A program made the translations under genes and the position numbers. Source: Acidiferrum sp963771295 (GTDB taxonomy: Bacteria > Acidobacteriota > Terriglobia > Acidiferrales > UBA7541). Taken from it: DNA of 64,000 nt. The notes under the pieces were generated by a model. The model saw only the letters and a program-made list of their open reading frames with translations. It did no database searches and was not told where the DNA came from. The first letter of the stretch is position 1. Every line of letters starts with the position of its first letter. The stretch lies in assembly GCA_963771295.1 (NCBI GenBank), contig CAVYTB010000011.1, positions 1 through 64,000 on the forward strand. Direction: 5' to 3'. This document shows positions 38,746 to 47,350 of this stretch, in pieces.

Positions 38746-39122
38746 GAAATGTCCGGGCGTTTTGCCGTCCACTGGCAATCGTCAAGATGGATCCCGCCTA
38801 CGAGATGGTCGGCGATCTGAAAAGCGAAATTACCGTCGAAGGTCGCGCGCAAAAGGCAACTCACAAGAAGCGCGATCAATTTGGTCCAGAACTGGTTTAT
38901 TTTTCAAAATGCATTCTTGAAAATACGGAACCCGAACCAGGCGGCAAGGAAGGCCTGGCCGACGTCCGCATCATTCGGGCATTGCTTGAATCGCAAGAGA
39001 AAAGCCGCCCGGTGCGCATTTCACCCGTCGGCGAAGTCGCTCGACCCACCGAGGAACAAGAAATACATAAGCCACCCGTGGGCAAGCCGCACCTGGTAAA
39101 GGCAGCGGCGCCCAGCGAGTAA
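38746..39122 (+). pseudogene. C-terminal remnant of a Gfo/Idh/MocA oxidoreductase
   Basis: The frame reads from near 38746 and contains MDPAYEMVGDLKSEITVEGRA, DQFGPELVYFSKCILENTE and GLADVRIIRALLES, which is how the C-terminal part of glucose-fructose-oxidoreductase-like proteins looks. The N-terminal Rossmann domain is absent: there is a stop (TGA) just upstream. ATG at 38787 could still give 111 residues, but a functional enzyme is unlikely. A full-length but different relative lies at 58680-60263. Confidence 0.7.
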
Positions 39123-39147
39123 GTCAGACTAACAGGGATGTGAAAAC

Positions 39148-40470
39148 TCAACGCGCCAATAATTGCCGCACCGTGGTCCACAGAAATCCGAGCGATGCCA
39201 CCAACATGACGCCCGTTGCGATCCACCCCACCACTCGCAAATATCGCGGCAAAACAAACTTGCCAACGATCGCCGGCTTTTGGGACATCAGCATCAACAG
39301 GAACATCATTGGAACAGCAACCACCCCATTCACCACCGCCGATAGAAACAGCGCGCGGATTGGGTTCATCCCCGCAAAATTCAAGCACACACCGAGGATC
39401 GTCGCGGCGGAGAGAACGTAGTAAAACTTTCGCGCGTGGCGCGGCTTGCTCTCCAGACTCGCCCGCCAGCCGAAGAGCTCCGAAACTGCGTACGCGGCGG
39501 AACCGGCCAGCACCGGGACCGCCAGCATTCCCGTACCAATAATTCCGAGCGCGAACAATAACTCAGCAAACCGTCCTGCCAAAGGTCGCAAAGCCTTTGC
39601 CGCATCGGCGGCCGTCTGAATGCGCAGGCCTGCGTTTGAAGCATGCAAAGTGGCCGCGGTCGTCAGAATAATGAAGAACGCGACAATGTTCGAAAGCGCC
39701 ATGCCGACGCGCGTGTCGAACGCAATACGCCGGAACTGTCCCCACGCCTGAGAAGGCTTTCTGCGAAGCGGCGATTCGTGCTTGTTAAGACGCACGTCCT
39801 CCACTTCCTGCGAAGTCTGCCAGAAGAACAGGTACGGACTAATGGTCGTGCCCAACACTGCGATTAACGCCATCAGATATTCCGGATCGACAGACACTGA
39901 GGGGACCAATGTGGAGCGAAGCGCTTGTGTCCAGGGCACGCGCGCCACAAACGCGGTCAAAACGTAGGCAAATAAAGCCCACGTGAGCCATTTCAGATAA
40001 CGAACATAGATGCGGTACGGAACATAGATCTGTAACAGCAGACAAGCCGCTCCAAATAAAGTGGCCCAGAGAAGCAGATTGCCGCCGAGAAGCAGTTGAA
40101 TCGCAGCAGCCATGGCGGCAACATCCGCGCCAAGATTAAAGATGTTCGCAACGCACAGCAACAACACCAGGCCCCGCACAACCGTTTTTGGATAGCATTT
40201 CCCCAGATTGGCGGCCACTCCCATGCCAGTGATCCGTCCCAGCCGCGCGCAAATTTCCTGAATCGCCGCCATCAATGGAAACGAAAACAGCATCGTCCAA
40301 AGCATGGCGAAACCGAATTGCGCTCCCACTTGGGAATAGGTTGCAATACCGCTGGGATCGTCGTCGGCCGCGCCAGTGATCAGCCCGGGACCTAGGATCG
40401 TCAATAAATTCTCGTGCTGGTTCGCCGGAGGTGGAGACAAGCCCGCTTTGCTCAGCGACATTTCGGACAT
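39148..40470 (-). CDS. NRAMP-family metal ion transporter (DPSG variant)
   Basis: 440 residues and about 11 membrane spans. ATG 40470. The first helix motif, DDDPSGIATYSQVGAQFG, corresponds to the DPGN metal-binding motif of Nramp, but here is DPSG, as in Nramp-related (magnesium or aluminium-type) proteins. Later helices: MLWTMLFSFPLMAAIQEICA, ISPYLFFWQTSQEVED, and LALGIIGTGML-like LFALGIIGTGMLAVPVLAG with the conserved glycines. Substrate (Mn, Fe, Mg) cannot be settled from the motif. The adjacent genes give no help. Confidence 0.85.
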   Translation of the reverse strand: MSEMSLSKAGLSPPPANQHENLLTILGPGLITGAADDDPSGIATYSQVGAQFGFAMLWTMLFSFPLMAAIQEICARLGRITGMGVAANLGKCYPKTVVRGLVLLLCVANIFNLGADVAAMAAAIQLLLGGNLLLWATLFGAACLLLQIYVPYRIYVRYLKWLTWALFAYVLTAFVARVPWTQALRSTLVPSVSVDPEYLMALIAVLGTTISPYLFFWQTSQEVEDVRLNKHESPLRRKPSQAWGQFRRIAFDTRVGMALSNIVAFFIILTTAATLHASNAGLRIQTAADAAKALRPLAGRFAELLFALGIIGTGMLAVPVLAGSAAYAVSELFGWRASLESKPRHARKFYYVLSAATILGVCLNFAGMNPIRALFLSAVVNGVVAVPMMFLLMLMSQKPAIVGKFVLPRYLRVVGWIATGVMLVASLGFLWTTVRQLLAR

Positions 40471-40580
40471 ACCGTGGTTCCCCTACAAACGAACACCCGA
40501 CAAATCTCATCTTATGTAACACGCCCGTAACACACACGCCTGTCTGTTAGATGACGTGAACGACGTGATAGGAGCCTGCT

Positions 40581-40922
40581 GTGGCGCAATATCTATTTCG
40601 ATTCCTGGTTGGCGGCGCGATTGTTTCCGTGTTTGCCTGCCTGGGCGACGTACTAAAGCCAAAAAGCTTCGCCGGCTTGTTTGGCGCGGCCCCGTCGGTT
40701 GCGCTGGCCACGCTCGGACTCACGGTCTTGGCAGAAGGCAAGGCGCACACCGCGCTCGAAAGTCGGTCCATGATCGTGGGCGCCGCCTCCTTCTTTCTGT
40801 ACTCGTGGCTATGCACCTGGCTCATGTTGCGTAAAAAGATCGATGCGGCTCCGGCGACAATCGGCAGCCTCATCGTGTGGCTGGCTGCCGCGATGGGAAC
40901 CTGGGCGCTCTTACTGCGTTAG
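40581..40922 (+). CDS. DUF3147-like membrane protein 1
   Basis: 113 residues starting at GTG 40581, with GGAG ten bases before. Four hydrophobic helices: YLFRFLVGGAIVSVFACLGD, the segment around GLFGAAPSVALATLGLTVLAE, IVGAASFFLYSWLCTWLML, and TIGSLIVWLAAAMGTWALLL. The GLFGAAPSVALATL motif is the family hallmark. It stops at 40922, five bases before the next gene, which encodes a related protein. Probable heteromeric partner. Confidence 0.75.
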   Translation: MAQYLFRFLVGGAIVSVFACLGDVLKPKSFAGLFGAAPSVALATLGLTVLAEGKAHTALESRSMIVGAASFFLYSWLCTWLMLRKKIDAAPATIGSLIVWLAAAMGTWALLLR

Positions 40923-40927
40923 CTAAC

Positions 40928-41356
40928 ATGCATATCTCCTTCGAGCTCGGCGCGCTGGCAAAAACGAAATGGTACGAATATCTGGTGCGCTTCGCGTTCG
41001 GAGGAGCAATTACCGTTACCGCTGGAATCCTGGCCAAACATTTCGGGCCTGTATTCGGCGGCCTTTTCCTGGCCTTTCCCGCGATTTTTCCTGCCAGCGC
41101 CACGCTGGTCGCAAAGCACGAAACAAATAAGAAGAAAAACGCGGGAATCGCCACCAGTTCGCGAGGCCGTGAAGCCGCAGCTCTGGATGCGGCCGGCGCG
41201 GCGTTGGGAAGCGTGGGACTGGCGGGTTTCGCGCTAACTGTCTGGAAGCTCCTTCCCCGTTCTAATTCGGTTGCCGTATTTCTTACCGCAACCGCAATTT
41301 GGCTCTCAGTGGCGATGCTGAGTTGGTTCCTTTGGAAAAAACATTTTTGCCGTTAA
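40928..41356 (+). CDS. DUF3147-like membrane protein 2
   Basis: 142 residues from ATG 40928. Membrane helices include YLVRFAFGGAITVTAGILA, PVFGGLFLAFPAIFPASATLV, AGAALGSVGLAGFALTVW and a final VAMLSWFLWKK. The middle loop has a Lys-rich patch (KHETNKKKNAG). The GGLFLAFPAIFPASATL motif echoes GLFGAAPSVALATL of the upstream gene, so the pair looks like an ancient duplication. The function (small two-component transporter or channel?) is not known. Confidence 0.75.
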   Translation: MHISFELGALAKTKWYEYLVRFAFGGAITVTAGILAKHFGPVFGGLFLAFPAIFPASATLVAKHETNKKKNAGIATSSRGREAAALDAAGAALGSVGLAGFALTVWKLLPRSNSVAVFLTATAIWLSVAMLSWFLWKKHFCR

Positions 41357-41368
41357 TGGGAATCGAAC

Positions 41369-41926
41369 CTAGTCCTTCTTGAAGGTTCGCATCCCGTCTT
41401 TGATTCGCCGTTCCGCTTCCGTCGGCCCTTTCGCGCCTAATATTCGATATTTCTTGCCGTTCAAATCATGGTAATTCACGAAGAATTCTTCCAACTCGCT
41501 CACAAACTGCTTGCCCAGATCATCGACGTGCTTTATATCCGCAAAACTGTGATTATCCATTTCGATCGCCACGACCCGGTCATTGCGCTCGCGCTCTTTT
41601 TTCTTTCCTTGCTCGCCCTCAATCACCCCGATGATCCGGCATTGCAGCAGACATCCTACGAACGCCGGCTCGTCCATCAGCACCAGAACGTCCACCGGGT
41701 CGCCATCTTCCGCGCGGGTGCTGGGCACGAAACCGAAGTCGTAGGGAAATGCCATGCCGGCCGGAAGAACCTTTTTCAGCAAAAACATCCCGTTGCTTTC
41801 ATCGAATGCATATTTATTGCGGCTGCCCTTCGGCGTCTCGATGATTACCTGCAGGGCGTCGGACTTTTTGTCGAAAGGCGCCAGCCGGATCGGATTCGCA
41901 CGCGCGGTACTGTTTTTTTTAGGCAC
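41369..41926 (-). CDS. ppa: Inorganic pyrophosphatase (family I)
   Basis: 185 residues from GTG 41926. Recognised by IETPKGSRNKYAFDE, MAFPYDFGFVPST, and the catalytic metal-binding loop DGDPVDVLVLMDEPA. ADIKHVDDLGKQFVSELEEFFVNYHDLNGK follows. The four Asp residues of the active site are present. It hydrolyses pyrophosphate from biosynthesis. The Lys/Arg-rich insert QGKKKERERND is typical of the short bacterial class in soil bacteria. Confidence 0.92.
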   Translation of the reverse strand: MPKKNSTARANPIRLAPFDKKSDALQVIIETPKGSRNKYAFDESNGMFLLKKVLPAGMAFPYDFGFVPSTRAEDGDPVDVLVLMDEPAFVGCLLQCRIIGVIEGEQGKKKERERNDRVVAIEMDNHSFADIKHVDDLGKQFVSELEEFFVNYHDLNGKKYRILGAKGPTEAERRIKDGMRTFKKD

Positions 41927-42036
41927 TGTTGCTGGACTCCGTAAACTAGAGATTCATATACATGCGGTCCGACCGCGTCGAAACACCATACCCGCTTTCC
42001 CCTACGCGCTAAATTGCAAGACATTAGTTCGGGCGA

Positions 42037-44199
42037 TTACACCGATTTCACGACTTCCACGTCCCCTTCCCTCCGCAGCACCTCAACCGCAACGCCTTCC
42101 TGATGGCGGCGGATCAGCAGGTCCACCGACGCATCCGCAACACGCAAATTCTCGATGGTCACTTCATCCAGATTCGGAGGCAGCGTGGGATTGCAAAACC
42201 GGATGAGCCGTTCACCTGCGCGGACGTTGATTCCCAACGCGGCGCGAAACAGCAAAAACACACTGCCCGCTGCCCACGCTTGCGGCGAGCACGCTACCGG
42301 ATAAAGCGTGGGACCATTCGAGTCCGCGCGTTTGTGGAATCCGCAAAATAGCTCAGGCAGTTGATGCAGGTCCACATGTACGCTGGCTTCATACATGCCG
42401 TTGAAAATCTCCGCCGCCTTCGATTGAAAGCCGTATAACGAAAGACCCAGCGCGATCAGCGCATTGTCATGCGGCCACACGGAACCGTCGTGATAGGACA
42501 TCGGGTTGTATCGTGATTCTCCCGCGGCAACGGTGCGAACTCCCCAGCCCGAAAACATGGCTTCGCTCAGCAAGGTCTCAGCCGTAATTGTGGCGCGCTC
42601 CCGGCTGGCGATCTTGCACAAAAGTGCGTGTCCCGCATTTGACGTGCGCACGCGACATTGCTTCTTATTGCCATCGAGCGCGATAACGTAGGTGCCCAGT
42701 TCGTCGCTCCAAAAATGCTGCTCGAACCGCCGTTGCAACTCAGCGGCCTGCCGATCCAGCTCCGCAGCGCGGCCCTCTTCGCCCAGCGCCCGCGCAATCA
42801 GCGCCGCGGAAAGCTTGGCCGCAAAGACGTACGCTTGCACTTCGCAAAGAGCGATCGGAGCCGCCGCCAGCCGGCCGTCGGCATGAAAGATCGCATCGCT
42901 AGAATCTTTCCAGCCCTGGTTCGTCAGACCATCCGCGGACTTTCGCGAATATTCCACAAAGCCGTCGCCATCCGCGTCTCCGTAGCGATCAATCCATTCC
43001 AGCGCCCGGATTATGTTCGGCCAGATTGTTTTCAGAAACGCCAGGTTGTTGGTGCGAACGAAATAACCACCCGCTAACAGCACAAACAGTGGAGTGGCGT
43101 CCACGCTTCCGTAGTACATTCCGAACGGCACTTCCTTCAGCGCAGCCATCTCGCCCCGGCGAACTTCATGGACGATCTTTCCCGGCTCGGCGTCCCGCTC
43201 CGCATTGCTCTCCGTAGCCTGAGTCAACGACAGATAATTCAGCACGCCCTCTGCGATCGCCGGATGCATCCACAGACACTCCATCGCGGTGATGATCCCG
43301 TCTCGCCCGAACACGGTATTGAACCAAGGCACGCCCGCGTAAGGATACGCGCCCTCGGGATTGCCCTGGATCAACATGCGCAAATCGGCTTCGGCGCGCG
43401 CCAGCCATGCGTTGAAGGGCTTGCTGGAAGTTCGAATCTTGCACCCGCCGAAAAGCTCCTCCTGGCCTTGGGCGTTGCGAGCCGCAACCGCGGCCCGGTA
43501 GGGTGGCGCATGCTTTGGGGCGGAGTTCCGTTCGCAAACCACGGTCACCGAAATGACCGATTCTTCTTTCGAGCCCAGGCGAACATCGAAGGAAGCCGAA
43601 GAGTCCGACAAAGAATTCGGCGCCGGAGAAAAGTTCACACAGGTGCTTCGCAGCACATTGTCGAGTCCAAGATAATTCAACGCGATTTTATCGCCCTCAA
43701 GCCGCGACGGCTGGAAGCGTCCCTTTTTGCGGCGTGGGGTGCCGCGCACTTCGAAGATATCGGCAAAATCCGCGCCAAACTCAAAGAAAAGGGAAAATTT
43801 GACCGGTGTCAGCCCGTAGTTCGTTAGCCGGAATTGCTCGTAGCAGATTCCCTCTTCCAGGAATTTGGAACGATAGAGGTGGATGGTGCCGCGAGGAATG
43901 TCGGGCTGCGTTCCGGTATCGACATTCGTAAGGTCAACCGACAAGAATGCATTGTCGTCGCGCACAGTGGAAGCCAGCAGCAGGGGCGTTTGATCGTCAA
44001 GCCGCACGGTCATGCGGCTCAGATGACGAGTTTCAACATAGAAAAGCCCCAGCTGGCCCTGGCCCACAGTTTCAATGTCGCCGTACCGGTTGAACACACC
44101 AAATGTTTCGCCGTATTTCAGAACGCGAGTGCGGTTGTCAGCGAGCGACGACGATGCCAAGACATAGAACTTGTCTTGAAAGCGAATGATGTCGCCCAA
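42037..44199 (-). CDS. Glycogen debranching / amylo-alpha-1,6-glucosidase-like
   Basis: 720 residues. The N-terminal domain (1-210) has the GDE N-terminal pattern TRVLKYGETFGVFNRYGDI and ETRHLSRMTVRLD. The C-terminal part has (alpha/alpha)6 motifs PYAGVPWFNTVFGRDGIITAME, RYGDADGDGFVEYSRKS, GWKDSSDAIFHADGR, and GVRTVAAGESRYNPMSYHDGSVWPHDNALIA. The conserved GRDGI and GWKDS acids are the probable catalytic region. It acts on alpha-1,6 branches of glycogen-like glucan or on a related glucan. TTG start at 44199 after AGAGGAA. It lies 12 bases downstream of the glycosyltransferase gene, so they are an operon. Confidence 0.9.
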   Translation of the reverse strand: MGDIIRFQDKFYVLASSSLADNRTRVLKYGETFGVFNRYGDIETVGQGQLGLFYVETRHLSRMTVRLDDQTPLLLASTVRDDNAFLSVDLTNVDTGTQPDIPRGTIHLYRSKFLEEGICYEQFRLTNYGLTPVKFSLFFEFGADFADIFEVRGTPRRKKGRFQPSRLEGDKIALNYLGLDNVLRSTCVNFSPAPNSLSDSSASFDVRLGSKEESVISVTVVCERNSAPKHAPPYRAAVAARNAQGQEELFGGCKIRTSSKPFNAWLARAEADLRMLIQGNPEGAYPYAGVPWFNTVFGRDGIITAMECLWMHPAIAEGVLNYLSLTQATESNAERDAEPGKIVHEVRRGEMAALKEVPFGMYYGSVDATPLFVLLAGGYFVRTNNLAFLKTIWPNIIRALEWIDRYGDADGDGFVEYSRKSADGLTNQGWKDSSDAIFHADGRLAAAPIALCEVQAYVFAAKLSAALIARALGEEGRAAELDRQAAELQRRFEQHFWSDELGTYVIALDGNKKQCRVRTSNAGHALLCKIASRERATITAETLLSEAMFSGWGVRTVAAGESRYNPMSYHDGSVWPHDNALIALGLSLYGFQSKAAEIFNGMYEASVHVDLHQLPELFCGFHKRADSNGPTLYPVACSPQAWAAGSVFLLFRAALGINVRAGERLIRFCNPTLPPNLDEVTIENLRVADASVDLLIRRHQEGVAVEVLRREGDVEVVKSV

Positions 44200-44211
44200 T
44201 GGAAGTTCCTC

Positions 44212-45291
44212 TCACTGCAGGATGGCGGGTGGCGTACCTTCGTATTCCAACATCTCGCGCTCATCCGCTTCGCTGAGTGACCGCCGGTACAGAGAAACAT
44301 ACTCGGCACTCATCCTCTGCGCGGTAAATCGTTTCTCGAAGTTCGCTCGGCACGCCCGGCGATCGATTTCCGGAATCCGCGCGACGCTCGCGACCGCCGC
44401 ATCCAAGTCATCGACGACGAATCCCGTAACTCGCTCGGTCATCAGTTCCGGGACTGAGCCGCAGCGAAACGCGATCGTGGGTGTGCCGCACGCCATTGCC
44501 TCTATCATTGTCAAACCAAACGGCTCGGGCCAGTCAATGGGGAAAATATACGCGTAGGCGTCTCCCAGAAATTCGTTTTTCTCTTTGTCGGTAATCTCTC
44601 CGATAAATTCAATCAACGGATGATTCAGCAGCGGCTTGATCTTCGCCTCGAAATATTCCTGATCCACGCGGTCGATCTTGGCTGCAATTTTCAAAGGCAT
44701 GCCGCAACGAATGGCAATCTCAATCGCCCGGTCGGGACGCTTCTCCGGCGAGATGCGGCCCAGAAACGCCAGGTAGCTTCCTTGCTGGTATCGCGGCTTG
44801 TACAGGTCAGTCGGAAATCCATGGTAAATGTTTCCAACCCAATTCGCGCGCGGAAGTGGCCGCCTCTGCGCGAAAGAAATGGAAACCACGGGCGCGTTCG
44901 GGAAAGCCCGATAAAGCGGCTGCAGATCGGGAATGTCCAACCGTCCATGAAGCGTCGTGATGCTTGGCAGGTGCAAGTTCTTGCTGAGCGGAAAATGCAT
45001 GTAATCCGTGTGAAAGTGCAACATGTCAAAGTCATCCGAGAACTCGGCGACCTGATCTAACGACACAATGTGGTACGGCAAAGGATCCTGGCACTTGGGG
45101 TTCAAGCGCAGCGCCGTCGAACACGGCGAGACCAGACGGGCGGAGGTTCGCGAATCCCCGCTCGCGAATAGAGTTACGTCGTGCCCCTGCCTGACCAACT
45201 GTTCTGTCAGGTGAAATACAACGCGTTCGGTTCCGCCATACAATTTCGGCGGAACACTTTCGTACAATGGCGCGATTTGAGCGATCCGCAC
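44212..45291 (-). CDS. Glycosyltransferase family 4
   Basis: 359 residues from GTG 45291 (MRIAQIAPLYESVPP, native V first). The GT-B fold has PPKLYGGTERVVFHL, LFASGDS, FHTDYMHFPLS, TTLHGRLD, AFLGRISPEKRPD, and the donor-binding EPFGLTMIEAMACGTPTIAF, including EX7E. It uses a nucleotide-sugar donor; acceptor unknown. The upstream frame to 45327 is an extension. The operon with the debranching enzyme suggests a role in storage or exopolysaccharide glucan. Confidence 0.9.
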   Translation of the reverse strand: MRIAQIAPLYESVPPKLYGGTERVVFHLTEQLVRQGHDVTLFASGDSRTSARLVSPCSTALRLNPKCQDPLPYHIVSLDQVAEFSDDFDMLHFHTDYMHFPLSKNLHLPSITTLHGRLDIPDLQPLYRAFPNAPVVSISFAQRRPLPRANWVGNIYHGFPTDLYKPRYQQGSYLAFLGRISPEKRPDRAIEIAIRCGMPLKIAAKIDRVDQEYFEAKIKPLLNHPLIEFIGEITDKEKNEFLGDAYAYIFPIDWPEPFGLTMIEAMACGTPTIAFRCGSVPELMTERVTGFVVDDLDAAVASVARIPEIDRRACRANFEKRFTAQRMSAEYVSLYRRSLSEADEREMLEYEGTPPAILQ

Positions 45292-45425
45292 GGTGGCTCC
45301 CGTACAACGGGTTTCGATATTCCTCACTCAACGACAACCCCAGTATCGCGGCCACTAGTACCAAGAACTATCGGCTTAAACTGGTAGCGGTCCGCGGAAA
45401 ATGCCCTAGAACGGGGCAGTCTGGT

Positions 45426-45563
45426 CTAGCCCTTCTTGTGTTTGAAAAATTCCACTTGCTTTAGGCGCTCTTCCGCTTCTTTCTTCGTTTTGTAAGGACC
45501 GCCGAGATTCCTTTTTCCGTTTTCCGAAACTACTTTGTATCCGCCTTCGACCTTCTTGATCAT
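45426..45563 (-). CDS. Conserved 45-residue protein
   Basis: ATG 45563 with GGAGG four bases upstream. The product MIKKVEGGYKVVSENGKRNL is followed by GGPYKTKKEAEERLKQVEFF and a basic end. It is a short beta-strand pair plus helix that matches a type of small protein known from many bacteria. Function unknown. It lacks Cys, signal peptide or membrane helix. The upstream frame to 45632 is open but has no typical features. Confidence 0.7.
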   Translation of the reverse strand: MIKKVEGGYKVVSENGKRNLGGPYKTKKEAEERLKQVEFFKHKKG

Positions 45564-45717
45564 CGGACCCTCCGCAAACGCATGGTTAGCAGCTACGCGC
45601 TCAGGTTGCCCCTTTTCAACCATATTTGCCATGCGCAGAAGAACGGAGGATGGAGGAGTTAATGCTGTATTTCCAGGCGAGGCGAACCCGATTTGTCACG
45701 GGCACGTTAGGTTGGAG

Positions 45718-46299
45718 CTATGTCAGGAATTGCATCTCTTCGCGCAATTGCCGGCGCGCGCGATACACCCGTGACTTCGCCGTTTCGGCGGAGATTCCCA
45801 ATTCTTCCGCCATTTCCTTGTGCGTCCAGCCTTCGCGTTTGTGAAGCAAGAAGGCCGCCCGCAGCACCGGAGTCAAACGGAGCATGGCCTTCGCCGCAAG
45901 GTCGCGGTTCACATAATTTCGCTCGCTGCTTTCGCTGCGATCCTGGAAATCCGACACTGCCCGTGCCCCGCCACTATCAACAACGGAAAGATCCACAACG
46001 CAATCCCGCCGCCGCGATCGGTTACGGCGGATAGTCATCAGCGCCTCATTAAAAGCCACGCGAAATAACCAGGTGGAAAAGCGCGAATGCCCATCAAAAC
46101 TGTCCAGCCGCTGATAGGCCTTGATCAGCACGTTTTGCGTGGTGTCTTCCGCGTCCTCGTGGTTCTTCAGTACCCTTCGCGATATCTTGTAAATCATGGG
46201 GGAGTTCTGGCGCACCAGGGCGGTAAATGCCTCTTCATTGCCCGCGCGTGCCATGGCCAGCAATTCATTTTCCGGGAGAGAAGAATAGTCTTTGCTCAT
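45718..46299 (-). CDS. ECF RNA polymerase sigma factor
   Basis: 193 residues from ATG 46299 (MSKDYSSLPENELLAMARAG). Region 2 is FTALVRQNSPMIYKISRRVLKNHEDAEDTTQNVLIKAYQRL and RFSTWLFRVAFNEALMTIRR. Region 4 has LRLTPVLRAAFLLHKREGWTHKEMAEELGISAETAKSRVYRARRQLREE. It shares an ATGA stop-start with the small membrane protein upstream, so the two are translationally coupled. No anti-sigma gene is downstream, so control must lie elsewhere. Confidence 0.92.
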   Translation of the reverse strand: MSKDYSSLPENELLAMARAGNEEAFTALVRQNSPMIYKISRRVLKNHEDAEDTTQNVLIKAYQRLDSFDGHSRFSTWLFRVAFNEALMTIRRNRSRRRDCVVDLSVVDSGGARAVSDFQDRSESSERNYVNRDLAAKAMLRLTPVLRAAFLLHKREGWTHKEMAEELGISAETAKSRVYRARRQLREEMQFLT

Positions 46300-46490
46300 T
46301 GAAAGGAACGCTCTCCCTTCTCTTCTCGATTGCCGACAAAACTGGTCAGCCAAAGAGGCGACAGGAAAAGCGCCAAGAATAAAAGCAGGAGGATCTTTTC
46401 CAGGCCGGTGGCCGCAACTAAAATCTCCAACAGGCCCACCAGGATGGCGATGGCCGCGGCGATCAAGAAGCCTGGCGTCCAGCGAAGCAT
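46296..46490 (-). CDS. Small two-helix membrane protein
   Basis: 64 residues, ATG 46490. Two hydrophobic helices: TPGFLIAAAIAILVGLLEILVA and ILLLLFLALFLSPLWLTSFV, with a basic tail. Its TGA overlaps the sigma factor ATG (ATGA). Because they are coupled, it may modulate the sigma factor, but the protein has no zinc anti-sigma motif. A DUF1328-like relationship is possible. Confidence 0.7.
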   Translation of the reverse strand: MLRWTPGFLIAAAIAILVGLLEILVAATGLEKILLLLFLALFLSPLWLTSFVGNREEKGERSFQ

Positions 46491-46669
46491 TTCATCCCTC
46501 CCGATCCCAGTTGATACTGATCTCCAGCCGAACCACGCCAGGTTTGAGTGCGGCTTTTTCCATCGCCATTGTTTCCCTACCCCTCGCCGCTCACCATCCG
46601 GGAGACCCTCTATCCTTGTGACATGCTTGCTGTAGACAAGAACGGCTCCAGCAGCAGGCGAAGGCTAGC

Positions 46670-46876
46670 CTAGGAAACCAAACGAAGATAGAAGCGCCGG
46701 TCGCAATCCGCGCACCAGTGCGGGAAAAAACGGAAAGCGCGGACTACGTGCCGTTCAATAATTCCGCGGGCCCGGCAGCGGTGAATATCCTTGCCGCCGC
46801 AGTGCGGACAGATCCTCCTGCGGAATTGATTCGCACTCATCGAGGGCGTCGCTGACGGGATGGGCATCGTAGCCAT
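46670..46876 (-). CDS. Small zinc-ribbon protein
   Basis: 68 residues, ATG 46876, or 55 residues from MSANQFRR. Two Cys pairs, ICPHCGGKDIHRC and HWCADCDRRFYL, are separated by the basic RARGIIERHVVRAFRFFP. This is a compact zinc ribbon or treble clef. No partner is adjacent; it lies between the sigma factor gene cluster and a receiver-like gene. Nucleic-acid binding is inferred from the arginine content. Confidence 0.65.
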   Translation of the reverse strand: MATMPIPSATPSMSANQFRRRICPHCGGKDIHRCRARGIIERHVVRAFRFFPHWCADCDRRFYLRLVS

Positions 46877-46948
46877 TTCACTAACTCCTTGGCGTATTCA
46901 GTTGAAGAACTTCAGCAGCCTGCGGGGCCGAACAAACTTTCTTTTTTG

Positions 46949-47350
46949 CTATGCTTCCGCCGCCATAGCGGGATTTTCACGTCCTTGGCGCATAGCGTGG
47001 AAAAGAGCGATATCAATGTCGGGCGCATGCAGTGGCGTTCGCAATACTTCGGCCGCGCCGAGCCGCAGCGCTTCCAGGTATTGTTCCCATTCATCCGTGC
47101 ACTGCACGACAATGAAGCGATTCGTTTGCGGTGAGCTGGGCACCGAGCCAAGTAGTTCGCGATAGGAGCCGTCGGGAAGGCGCTCTTCGCAAAACACAAT
47201 GGCGAGGGGATGGGTTGCAAGAAATTCCAGCGCTTGAGAGATAGTCGATGCTGAGAATGTATTAACTGGCAGGCCTTCGAGTGTGCGCAGCAAGGTTCTT
47301 TTGTTTTCGATTCGGCTGGAAACCACCAGCACGTCCACTGCGTTTTCCAT
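46949..47350 (-). CDS. Divergent receiver-like protein
   Basis: 133 residues, ATG 47350. Overall pattern of a REC domain: VDVLVVSSRIENKRTLLRTLEG (strand-helix, with the acidic pair replaced by SS), FATHPLAIVFCEERLPDGSYREL with Glu/Cys in place of the phosphoacceptor Asp region, FIVVQCTDEWEQ, and LRLGAAEVLRTPLHAPDID. The expected phosphorylation residues are not conserved, so it is a pseudo-receiver. It may act by protein binding alone. Confidence 0.7.
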   Translation of the reverse strand: MENAVDVLVVSSRIENKRTLLRTLEGLPVNTFSASTISQALEFLATHPLAIVFCEERLPDGSYRELLGSVPSSPQTNRFIVVQCTDEWEQYLEALRLGAAEVLRTPLHAPDIDIALFHAMRQGRENPAMAAEA

